Source: Phycisphaerae bacterium
GTDB taxonomy: Bacteria > Planctomycetota > Phycisphaerae > Phycisphaerales > Phycisphaeraceae
NCBI GenBank assembly: GCA_002688155.1
Contig: NZCH01000075.1
Coordinates: 1-17,068 of the forward strand
Direction: 5' to 3'
DNA length: 17,068 nucleotides
Part shown: positions 1 to 7,021 of the stretch, in pieces
Layout: every line of letters starts with the position of its first letter
Position numbering within the stretch: the first letter of the stretch is position 1
Position numbers and translations under genes: made by a program
Notes under the pieces: generated by a model
The model's input: the letters and a program-made list of their open reading frames with translations, nothing else
Database searches by the model: none
What the model was told of the DNA's origin: nothing

Positions 1-2585
1 AAGGCACATCGCATATGCATATGGGCGATGCTTACCACCGGCTGAATCAACCTGTCAAAGCGCACGACGCGTATGCCATCGCTGCGCGTATCGATACCGA
101 CCAGTCGATCGCGATGATCGAACGGCTCGTGTACACCCAGTTGCGACTTGGCGACAGCCCGGCCGCCGTCAACACGCTCGCCGGCTACCTGCAGAACGGA
201 AAAATCACCGGTGCCGACGCGGCGTTGATCCGTTACACCGCCCAGAACATGCCCGATCAAACAATGCTTGTGACCCGGCTCGAGGACGTTTACATCCAGA
301 CCGGCCGGCCGCAACGTCTCGCGCTCACGCTCGCGCAGTGGCTGCAGCACGACCAAGCGATCACTTTACTCGTGGAGCACCTGAGCGAACACCCGCAACA
401 CGAGGACGTGTTCACCGCACTATTGCAACATCAGATCGGACCCGATCAGCCGACGATCGATGCCGTGTCCACCGCGGCACGTACGACGGTGGCCGTGATC
501 ATGGCTGACCCCGGCATGGCGCGCCTGTACACGCGCAGCCTGTTTCATAATGTCGGCGACCTGGACCTGCTGATTCAAACGTTAAACCAGTGGCCTTGGG
601 ACGATGAGCCAACCGACCAGGCCAAACACCAGGCGGTGCTTGATTACGTACACGGCCAGACGCTACGGCGGACGAACGACCTCGAAGGCGCCATGGAGAA
701 GTTATCCCTGTCCGCCAACGCCGACGAAACATTCATTGCGCCGCGTTATGAACTGGCTCGACTGGCGATCATTCAAAACGACTTTCAGAGTGCTGAACGC
801 ATTATCGAGCCGATCCTTGATTCGCAAGACGGCGACGTGATCGGACTGATGGTCAAGATTCTTGCGGAAACCGATCGTACCGGCGAGGCGCTGGTGATGT
901 TGGACCGCATGCTTCAAGGCCAGCCCAGCAACGTTGGCCTGATCCGCGACAAGGCGACGCTTCAGGCGTTGCGTATGGGCCAGCCTGACGAAGCGGAGCG
1001 CACGTTGCTCGATGCCCTTGATGCGTTTCCAACCAAGGAAGATCTGTACGCGGCCTTATTCGTGTTGTACGACTCGGACAAGCCGCCATCGAATGCGACC
1101 AGCGGGTTCACGCGTCTGGTCCGTCGGATGCAGCGCAACGTCCCGCACACGCGCATCGCCAGACTCAAACGCGCGGAGATGCACGAGATCCAAAAGGATC
1201 TGGACAAGGCGCAGCGCGAATACCAGCGCCTGCTCGACGAAGACCCCAACGACTTCGAAGCGTTCGACGGCCTGATGAACGTGCTGGCGCGCTCCGGCCG
1301 AAAGTCGGATGCGAGGAAACTGCTGAGCAAGTACCTGACGCGCCAGCCCAAAAACCGGGTGGTCATTCAACTGGCGATTAAGCATTATCACGAGCGCGAC
1401 CCGGATGAGGACAAGTTGTTCGAGTTGACCGAGCGTTTGATTCTTCTCGATCGCCCGAGCCCACAGCGCGCCGCGAGTCTCGCGACCGTGTACCTGCGTC
1501 ATCAGCGCGCCGACCAGGCGGTCCCGGTAATCGTCGAAGCCCTGGACAACCCCCAGCTTGACGACCCGCGTCTGCTGTTGTTGCTGCTGGGCGAGACATA
1601 CAACCAACTCAAAACGCCTGACCTGCTTGACCCATTCTTTCATCAGGCGATCAAGCGGTTTGGTGATCAGGCGCCGGCGCTGCGTGAGCAATGGGCGCAG
1701 ATGTGCTTTCGTTCAGGCCGCAACGAAAAGGCCGCCGACCTCGCCATTGTGGCGATCGAGCACGACCCCGAGAAGCCACAGGCGCTCGTGATGTTGCTCA
1801 CACGGGCACTGTCGCGCACCAAGCAATGGGACCGGCTCGATGAGCAAATGCGGCTGATCGTCGTGCGCTTCGCGGACATCGAGGCGGACGTGATGTTTCA
1901 GTGGGCCATGTCGCTGGCATCGGCCGGCAAGCCACAGCGCGCCGAGGCGCTGATGGCCGAGACGCTGGTTAAACATCCCAATCACCCGCAGACAAACAAC
2001 GGGCTGGGATACCAGTGGACGGATGAGGGCAAACACCTCGAAGAAGCCTATCGCATGATTGAAATCGCGCACAAGGCAGACCCGGGCAACGAGGCCTACC
2101 TCGACTCGCTGGGTTGGGTGTATTACAAGATGCAGCGGTTTACCGACGCGCTTCGGTACCTGAAGCTGGCTGAGGCGGCGGGCAGGCAGTCCGGCGTCGG
2201 GCACCCGGTCATCCTCGATCACCTGGGCGACGCGTACCTTCGCCTGGGCCGCAAACCTGAGGCCCTGCGGGCATGGACAAACGCAATGCGGGCGCTCAAT
2301 CAGATGCAACAGATGGACCCGGGGATCGTCGAAAACGACCCCGAGTTGCTCGGCCTGCCTGACAAGATCAACGACAAAGCTCAGGCGGTGCGAGCCAACC
2401 GTGAGCCGGCCGTAGCCGACGCGCCGGGCCTTGCGCCTAAGCCTGATCCCGATGCCCTGCCCGATGCGGCCAGCGCGACTCCGGACAAGCCTGTGACCCA
2501 AACTGCTGCGGTAACCGACGAACCCGCCGGACAACAGAAGACAGTTGGTGGCCCAGCCCCCGGTGAGGACAATACGTCGCCCTGA
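1..2585 (+). CDS. Large TPR-repeat protein, 5' end outside the window
   Basis: The reading frame is open to the first base of the window, so the ATG at 15 is probably internal and at least 856 residues are visible. The sequence is helical throughout, with repeated TPR-like pairs (for example around residues 15-60, 390-450 and 660-765). The best conserved block, about residues 660-765, contains NGLGYQWTDEGKHLEEA, AYLDSLGWVYYKM and ILDHLGDAYLRLGRKPEA. This is the usual C-terminal signature of large bacterial TPR proteins that act as scaffolds, often linked to the cell envelope. Residues from about 780 on are a Pro/Ala/Asp-rich, probably disordered tail. TPRs bind proteins, so a scaffolding role is likely, but no partner can be named. 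Any signal peptide would lie outside the window. It ends 231 bp before gyrB, which has its own promoter, so the two are probably separate transcription units. Confidence 0.85.
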   Translation, partial: GTSHMHMGDAYHRLNQPVKAHDAYAIAARIDTDQSIAMIERLVYTQLRLGDSPAAVNTLAGYLQNGKITGADAALIRYTAQNMPDQTMLVTRLEDVYIQTGRPQRLALTLAQWLQHDQAITLLVEHLSEHPQHEDVFTALLQHQIGPDQPTIDAVSTAARTTVAVIMADPGMARLYTRSLFHNVGDLDLLIQTLNQWPWDDEPTDQAKHQAVLDYVHGQTLRRTNDLEGAMEKLSLSANADETFIAPRYELARLAIIQNDFQSAERIIEPILDSQDGDVIGLMVKILAETDRTGEALVMLDRMLQGQPSNVGLIRDKATLQALRMGQPDEAERTLLDALDAFPTKEDLYAALFVLYDSDKPPSNATSGFTRLVRRMQRNVPHTRIARLKRAEMHEIQKDLDKAQREYQRLLDEDPNDFEAFDGLMNVLARSGRKSDARKLLSKYLTRQPKNRVVIQLAIKHYHERDPDEDKLFELTERLILLDRPSPQRAASLATVYLRHQRADQAVPVIVEALDNPQLDDPRLLLLLLGETYNQLKTPDLLDPFFHQAIKRFGDQAPALREQWAQMCFRSGRNEKAADLAIVAIEHDPEKPQALVMLLTRALSRTKQWDRLDEQMRLIVVRFADIEADVMFQWAMSLASAGKPQRAEALMAETLVKHPNHPQTNNGLGYQWTDEGKHLEEAYRMIEIAHKADPGNEAYLDSLGWVYYKMQRFTDALRYLKLAEAAGRQSGVGHPVILDHLGDAYLRLGRKPEALRAWTNAMRALNQMQQMDPGIVENDPELLGLPDKINDKAQAVRANREPAVADAPGLAPKPDPDALPDAASATPDKPVTQTAAVTDEPAGQQKTVGGPAPGEDNTSP

Positions 2586-2699
2586 CGCATGGCGTCCATG
2601 GACCACAATCCCCCTTGCGCCGCCGTGTGCAGATGTGATAACCACACAGCCTGACCAACGCTTTTCACCCAAATCTCGCTGGTGAGCGGCCACCAATTC

Positions 2700-2708
2700 T
2701 GCTATAAT
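2700..2708 (+). promoter_or_regulatory. Extended -10 promoter candidate for gyrB
   Basis: The sequence TGCTATAAT carries a perfect TATAAT hexamer preceded by TGN, which is the extended -10 form of a sigma70-type promoter. The position 17 bases upstream (TGGTGA) is a poor -35 match, which an extended -10 can compensate. It would give a leader of about 100 nt before the gyrB start. The element is seen directly; its use as a promoter is inferred. Confidence 0.55.
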
Positions 2709-2721
2709 TCAATGCACCATT

Positions 2722-2740
2722 TTCGGCTGTAAAGGCCGAA
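2722..2740 (+). promoter_or_regulatory. Leader hairpin between gyrB promoter and start codon
   Basis: A perfect 6-bp inverted repeat (TTCGGC / GCCGAA) with a 7-nt loop lies in the predicted gyrB 5' UTR. A TGTTTTTA stretch follows 7 nt after it. It resembles a weak terminator or attenuator, but the gap before the T-run is too long for a textbook intrinsic terminator. It could equally be a simple mRNA-stabilising stem. Confidence 0.3.
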
Positions 2741-2816
2741 TTCGCATGTTTTTATCGGGTTTGGCTCGACCTCGATTCGTTCGCTAAACCAGCGGACACC
2801 GGCGTTACGACACACA

Positions 2817-5408
2817 ATGGAATCAACGGAATCGACCATCTCTTCACAGGCCGTGCAGACGCCTGTCACGGACACTCTGACCAGCGCGGCAGGGCAGTAC
2901 ACCGAAGATCAGATTCAGGTGCTCGAAGGTGTTGAGGCCGTGCGCAAACGCCCGGGCATGTACATAGGCGGGACCGACGTCAACGCACTGCACCACCTGG
3001 TGTATGAAGTCGTCGACAACTCGATCGACGAAGCGATGGCAGGCTTTGCGACGACCGTTGACGTAACGATTCATGCCGACGGCTCGTGCTCGGTTATCGA
3101 CGATGGCCGCGGTATTCCCGTGGGCACAATCAAGGATCCAGAGAACCCGGACATCGACAACAAGCCCGCGGTAGAAGTCGTGCTGACCATCCTTCACGCG
3201 GGCGGCAAGTTCGGCCAGGAAGGCTCGGCCTACAAAGTATCCGGCGGATTGCACGGCGTAGGGGTGTCGTGCGTCAACTTCCTTAGCCAGTACCTGGAAA
3301 CACAAGTGACGCGCGACGGCAAGGTGTACCGCATCGAGTTCGCGCAGGGACGTCTCAAGACGCCGTTGCATGAGGTCGGCCCTGCCGAGTCGAACGAAGC
3401 GACGGGCACGCAGATTACGTTCCAGCCGGACCCGGAGGTCTTCGCAGACACCGACTTTCGTTACGACGTGTTGACCGGACGGCTGCGCGAAATGGCGTAC
3501 CTGAACCCGGGCGTGACCATTCGCCTGACCGACCAGCGCGTCGCGAAGAATCAGCCTGCCCGACATGAAACTTTTTGCGCCGACAATGGCCTGATCGAAT
3601 ACATCGAGCACCTGATGGTTGGCAAGACCGCCGCATCGGAGCCCTTCTACACGAACAAAGTTGACGGCGACCAGGTCTGCGAAATCGCTCTTCAGTACAA
3701 CGACGGATACAACGAAACGCTGCTTACCTTCGCGAACAACATCAACAACACCGATGGCGGCACGCACGGACAGGGGTTCAAGGTCGCCCTGACGCGCACT
3801 GTCAACAACTACGCACGCAAGATCAACATCATCCGAGACAAAGACCCAACGCCCAGTGGCGAAGACCTGCGCGAAGGCATCATCGCTATCGTCAGCGTCA
3901 AACTGCCCGACCCGACATTCAACAATCAGCCAAAAGAAAAACTGCTGAACCCGGAGATCGAGAGCTTCGTGTCGCAAGCCCTCGGTGATGCGCTGAGCGC
4001 GTGGCTGGAGGAGAACCCAGCCGAAGCGAAGCGCATTTGCCACAAGTCGCTCATGGCGGCCCAGGCACGCGAGGCGGCACGCAAGGCGCGCGAACTGACA
4101 CGCCGAAAGGGCGCACTTGATTCCGGCGGCCTGCCAGGAAAACTCTACGATTGCACCAGCAAAGTTGTCGACGAGAGCGAGATTTACCTCGTCGAGGGGG
4201 AGTCCGCCGGCGGCAGCGCCAAGGCGGGACGTGACCACAAAACACAGGCCATCCTCCCACTACGCGGCAAGATACTAAACGTCGAAAAGGCACGACTCGA
4301 CAAAGTTCTCGGGTTCGAAGAGATTCGCGTGATCATCCAGGCACTTAGTTGCGGCATCGGCGATGACTTTAACCTCGATAGCCTGCGCTACGGCAAGATC
4401 ATCATCATGACCGATGCCGATGTGGACGGATCGCACATCCGCACCCTGCTGCTGACGTTCTTTTTCCGGCACATGAAAGAACTGATCGTGCATGAGCGCG
4501 TGTACATCGCGCAGCCCCCGCTGTACCTGGTGTCGCGCGGCAAGGCGAGGGAGTTCGTGCTCAACGAAGCACGCATGCAAGAGGTCTTGTACGCCATGGG
4601 CCACAAGAACGCACAACTCATCATGCGCGATGAATCGCATCAGGAAGTGCACCGAATCGACGGCGAGCGATTCAACGATTTGCTGGACACACTGACGCAG
4701 ATTGAAGACTTGGCGGCCATCGTTGAAGGGCGTGGCGTGCGGTTTGCTCAGTACGTGTCGCAGCGCAAGGTTGGCCCCGGCGGCAACGAGGTACAGGACG
4801 GAGCGCTCCCAACCATTCGATTAGTGACCGCGAATGGTGACGAGCATTACTTCTGGTCCGAAGACCAGGAATCGGCGTTTCGTCGTGAGCACGCGATCCT
4901 TGACCACGCCGCGGATCCGCCAGTACACACCTTGGGCGTGGACGGGCCGCCGCGCGCCGTGCGGATTGAGTTTCACGAGGCACCGCAACTCGACGAACAA
5001 ATCGCCGCACTTCATGAGCTGGGCCTGTCGATCGACGACTACGCGATCACGCAACATCGCTCGCCCAGCGGCGAAAAAATGCCCACCCGCTTCGTACTGC
5101 GTACCCCCGCAGGCAAGCAGGAAACCCGCGACGCCGAGGTGGTGAATCTGGCGCAGGTGTATCAATCAGTACTCGACGCCGGAAAGCAGGGCATCGAACT
5201 CAAACGCTTCAAAGGCCTGGGCGAAATGAACCCCGGCGAACTGTGGGACACGACGATGAACCCTGAAAACCGGGTGCTGCTCAAGGTCACCTGGGACCAG
5301 GCGTCAGAGGCCGAGCAACTTTTCAGCATCCTCATGGGCGAAGAGGTCGATCCGCGCCGCAAGTACATCGAAGAGCACGCATTGGATGTGAAGAATCTGG
5401 ACGTCTGA
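2817..5408 (+). CDS. gyrB: DNA gyrase subunit B
   Basis: This is the ATPase/TOPRIM subunit of DNA gyrase, which with GyrA (not in this window) introduces negative supercoils. The 863 residues show the GHKL ATPase domain first: EVVDNSIDEA at 64-73, DDGRGIPV at 95-102 and the GGLHGVGV lid at 143-150. The transducer segment YNDGYNETLLTFANNINNTD follows near 294-313. The TOPRIM domain has EGESAGGSAKAGRD at 460-473 and the metal-binding DADVDGSH at 533-540. The C-terminal tail RFKGLGEMNPGELWDTTMNP lies at 797-816. Between TOPRIM and tail, about residues 580-793 form an inserted region. Short GyrB proteins such as the Bacillus one lack it, while the Escherichia type has a comparable insert, so the total length exceeds both. 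The ATG at 2817 suits the domain start; no clear Shine-Dalgarno sequence precedes it. ParE is the alternative, but the length and insert favour GyrB. Confidence 0.97.
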   Translation: MESTESTISSQAVQTPVTDTLTSAAGQYTEDQIQVLEGVEAVRKRPGMYIGGTDVNALHHLVYEVVDNSIDEAMAGFATTVDVTIHADGSCSVIDDGRGIPVGTIKDPENPDIDNKPAVEVVLTILHAGGKFGQEGSAYKVSGGLHGVGVSCVNFLSQYLETQVTRDGKVYRIEFAQGRLKTPLHEVGPAESNEATGTQITFQPDPEVFADTDFRYDVLTGRLREMAYLNPGVTIRLTDQRVAKNQPARHETFCADNGLIEYIEHLMVGKTAASEPFYTNKVDGDQVCEIALQYNDGYNETLLTFANNINNTDGGTHGQGFKVALTRTVNNYARKINIIRDKDPTPSGEDLREGIIAIVSVKLPDPTFNNQPKEKLLNPEIESFVSQALGDALSAWLEENPAEAKRICHKSLMAAQAREAARKARELTRRKGALDSGGLPGKLYDCTSKVVDESEIYLVEGESAGGSAKAGRDHKTQAILPLRGKILNVEKARLDKVLGFEEIRVIIQALSCGIGDDFNLDSLRYGKIIIMTDADVDGSHIRTLLLTFFFRHMKELIVHERVYIAQPPLYLVSRGKAREFVLNEARMQEVLYAMGHKNAQLIMRDESHQEVHRIDGERFNDLLDTLTQIEDLAAIVEGRGVRFAQYVSQRKVGPGGNEVQDGALPTIRLVTANGDEHYFWSEDQESAFRREHAILDHAADPPVHTLGVDGPPRAVRIEFHEAPQLDEQIAALHELGLSIDDYAITQHRSPSGEKMPTRFVLRTPAGKQETRDAEVVNLAQVYQSVLDAGKQGIELKRFKGLGEMNPGELWDTTMNPENRVLLKVTWDQASEAEQLFSILMGEEVDPRRKYIEEHALDVKNLDV

Positions 5409-5501
5409 GTTACATGGCCACACCCGCGAGAACCATCGTGTTGGCAGTACTCAAGGGCGACTCCACGTTACCAGACCTTCCCTGCGGGATGTCACGCGCG
5501 G

Positions 5502-5744
5502 ATCGCCGACGACGACGCCTTCATCGGTGGAATCGCAGTCTTCCTGAACGGATACGAACGAAGAACCACGGACGTTGAAGTCTTCACCGCTGACGCAGCG
5601 CACCGTTTGCGTCTGACGCCGGCAAGTTTTGTGCGATGCGCGGCTGGCGCGATTCTGTGGTGACGATTCGGTGAGCCACCCGATGCGCCGAGCATGGCGC
5701 ATCGGGAACAGGTCAATCAGTTCATGCTCGAGTGGATTGGGTAA
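5502..5744 (+). pseudogene. Decayed nucleotidyltransferase-like fragment
   Basis: Translation from 5502 reads ADDDAFIGGIAVFLNGYE and continues RRTTDVEV. This matches the GG-x-A-x(4)-G-x-x-R-x-T-x-D-[VIL]-D pattern of small MNT-fold nucleotidyltransferases (the AbiEii/MNT antitoxin-type superfamily). No start codon lies in this frame upstream. The nearest ATG codons (5414, 5489) are in another frame, so reaching the motif needs a frameshift. The frame hits TGA at 5661 and then stays open to TAA at 5742, with the translated tail EQVNQFMLEWIG. The second catalytic Asp of the D-x-D pair is Glu here. Together these suggest a dead remnant. The family call rests on one motif of about 25 residues; a chance match is possible. 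Confidence 0.45.
5679..5706. terminator. Perfect 11-bp hairpin between converging gyrB and rpsI
   Basis: CCCGATGCGCC is followed by a 6-nt loop (GAGCAT) and the exact reverse complement GGCGCATCGGG. It lies 270 bp beyond the gyrB stop and 132 bp beyond the rpsI stop. Neither side carries a T-run, so it is not a classical intrinsic terminator. A symmetric GC-rich stem between convergent genes often protects mRNA 3' ends or serves as a bidirectional terminator. It lies inside the decayed gene fragment, between that fragment's two in-frame stops. Confidence 0.5.
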
Positions 5745-5838
5745 ACGCGCGGCACCGACATATTCGCGGTGCTTTCGCCGCGATCACGCCGCAAGCGGGG
5801 CGGCTAAATATCGGTTGGGTCGCGTTGAATGCTCGGGA

Positions 5839-6360
5839 CTATCGTTTCGAGAACTGGAACCGCTTGCGTGCGCCCGGCTGCCCGTACTTCTTACGTTCGA
5901 CGCGTCTTGGGTCTCGTGTCAGGAACCCGTTATCGCGGAGGATGGATTCGAGAGTTGGGTCGTAACCCTTCAGAGCACGCGCCAGGCCCAGAAGCACTGC
6001 GTCCGCCTGGCCCGTGTAGCCACCGCCATGGACGTTAACAAAGATGTCGAGTTTGCCTTCCATCTGCGTGGCTTCCAGCGGCGCGTGCGCTTTTTTTCGG
6101 TCGCGGAGTTGCGTGAAGAATTCGTCCACTTCGCGTTTGTTGATGAGGAACGTGCCTGCGCCCTGCTTGACACGTACACGCGCGACGGCAGCTTTGCGGC
6201 GGCCGGTGCCCCATATAAATCCGCCGACGTCCGGCTTTGCCGGCTGCGCGATGGGCGCCGGTTGAATCTGGTCATCGCCCCCGGGGGCCTCGGACGACGT
6301 CGGGGCATCGAGCACTGCCGTCGTCGATTCAGTGGAAGTCGGTGTTGCGTCTTGGGCCAT
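5839..6360 (-). CDS. rpsI: 30S ribosomal protein S9 with N-terminal extension
   Basis: S9 is a small-subunit protein whose C-terminal tail reaches the P-site tRNA. The core runs from about residue 49 (WGTGRRKAAVARVRVKQGAG) to the C-terminus, which ends in the hallmark KRFQFSKR. The total of 173 residues compares with about 130 for typical S9. The extra 48 N-terminal residues are rich in Pro, Ala, Thr and Asp and look disordered. The ATG at 6360 has no obvious Shine-Dalgarno sequence upstream. If a later start were used, the extension would vanish, but there is no other ATG before the core. It follows rplM by 49 bp and is almost certainly co-transcribed with it, the standard bacterial L13-S9 operon. 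Confidence 0.96.
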   Translation of the reverse strand: MAQDATPTSTESTTAVLDAPTSSEAPGGDDQIQPAPIAQPAKPDVGGFIWGTGRRKAAVARVRVKQGAGTFLINKREVDEFFTQLRDRKKAHAPLEATQMEGKLDIFVNVHGGGYTGQADAVLLGLARALKGYDPTLESILRDNGFLTRDPRRVERKKYGQPGARKRFQFSKR

Positions 6361-6409
6361 GTGATGTTTCGTGTTGGGATTGTGCGCAATTCGGTCGAAT
6401 CAGATCACG

Positions 6410-6844
6410 CTACAGTTCAAGCACCTGAGGCTGTTGCGCCTGGTGCGGGTGTTCGTCGCCGCGGTAGACCTTCAGTTTCTTGAGCATCTGCCGCGCCAGC
6501 CGATTCTTGGGCAACATGCGGCGCACGCTTCGCTCGATTACCCGTTCGGGGTGGTGCTCGATCATCCAGTCATAGGTGTACGCCTTGCGCCCGCCCGGAT
6601 GGCCCGAGTACGTATCAAAAACCTTCTGCTCACGCTTAGCGCCGGTGAGTTTGATCTTCTGGGCGTTGATGACCACGATGAAATCGCCCACGTCCTGATG
6701 CGGCGTGTACTGCGGTTTGTTTTTGCCCATGAGAATCGTCGCCAGCCGAACCGCCAGCCGGCCCAGCACCTGGTCCGTCGCGTCCACGACATGCCAGTGC
6801 TGCGGCACATTCCCGTTTTTCGCATGAAACGTCTGCCGATTCAT
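6410..6844 (-). CDS. rplM: 50S ribosomal protein L13
   Basis: L13 is an early-assembly protein of the large ribosomal subunit. The 144-residue product has the usual length and recognisable blocks: WHVVDATDQVLGRLAVRLA near 18-36, YTPHQDVGDFIVVINAQKI, the Gly-rich SGHPGGRKAYTYDWMIEHHP segment, RRMLPKNRLARQMLKKLKVY, and the C-terminal HPHQAQQPQVLEL. The ATG at 6844 is preceded by AGGA about 9 nt upstream, a fair ribosome binding site. It is the first gene of an rplM-rpsI operon driven by the promoter at 6935-6962. In some bacteria L13 represses its own operon through the mRNA leader; the roughly 85-nt leader here would leave room for that, but no such element is recognised. Confidence 0.97.
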   Translation of the reverse strand: MNRQTFHAKNGNVPQHWHVVDATDQVLGRLAVRLATILMGKNKPQYTPHQDVGDFIVVINAQKIKLTGAKREQKVFDTYSGHPGGRKAYTYDWMIEHHPERVIERSVRRMLPKNRLARQMLKKLKVYRGDEHPHQAQQPQVLEL

Positions 6845-6934
6845 CGCAATGCATCCTGGCGAGCTTACACGTAACCCGTTGTTGTTACAGCCAATAACAT
6901 CTGCCTGGGCCCATCGGCCAATGGCAAGCCAAGT

Positions 6935-6962
6935 AGTGTACCCTGACCGGCACCGCTGTCAA
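6935..6962 (-). promoter_or_regulatory. Sigma70-type promoter of the rplM-rpsI operon
   Basis: On the minus strand TTGACA (6957-6962, perfect consensus -35) is followed after 16 bases by TACACT (6935-6940, 4 of 6 matches to the -10). It sits in the 177-bp gap upstream of rplM and would start transcription near 6928, leaving a leader of about 85 nt. This is the best promoter match in the window, as expected for a strongly expressed ribosomal operon. Confidence 0.75.
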
Positions 6963-7021
6963 GTTCTGTACGAACAGCCAAGTCGATGAGAATGGAGTTG
7001 GAAAACGGGTGGCTGGCGACG

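Larger units (their letters stand above)
5409..5838. other. 430-bp convergent intergenic region without an intact gene
   Basis: The stretch separates the gyrB stop from the rpsI stop. Besides the nucleotidyltransferase-like fragment and the 11-bp hairpin, it contains GCCGCAAGCGG at 5788-5798, an 11-base string found again in a hairpin before mfd. On the minus strand this forms a small stem (GCCGC / GCGGC) about 40 nt past the rpsI stop. Short minus-strand open frames at 5451-5702 and 5492-5716 show no protein family features that I recognise. Confidence 0.6.

Noticed and set aside
1713..2696. 327-residue minus-strand open frame across the end of the TPR gene
   Set aside because: Antisense to the most conserved TPR block; the reverse frame shows no domain features.
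2844..4238. 464-residue minus-strand open frame inside gyrB
   Set aside because: Entirely antisense to the clearly conserved gyrB domains; no recognisable motif.
5629..6483. 284-residue plus-strand open frame over rpsI
   Set aside because: Antisense to rpsI and the end of rplM, both certain genes; composition is typical of a shadow frame.
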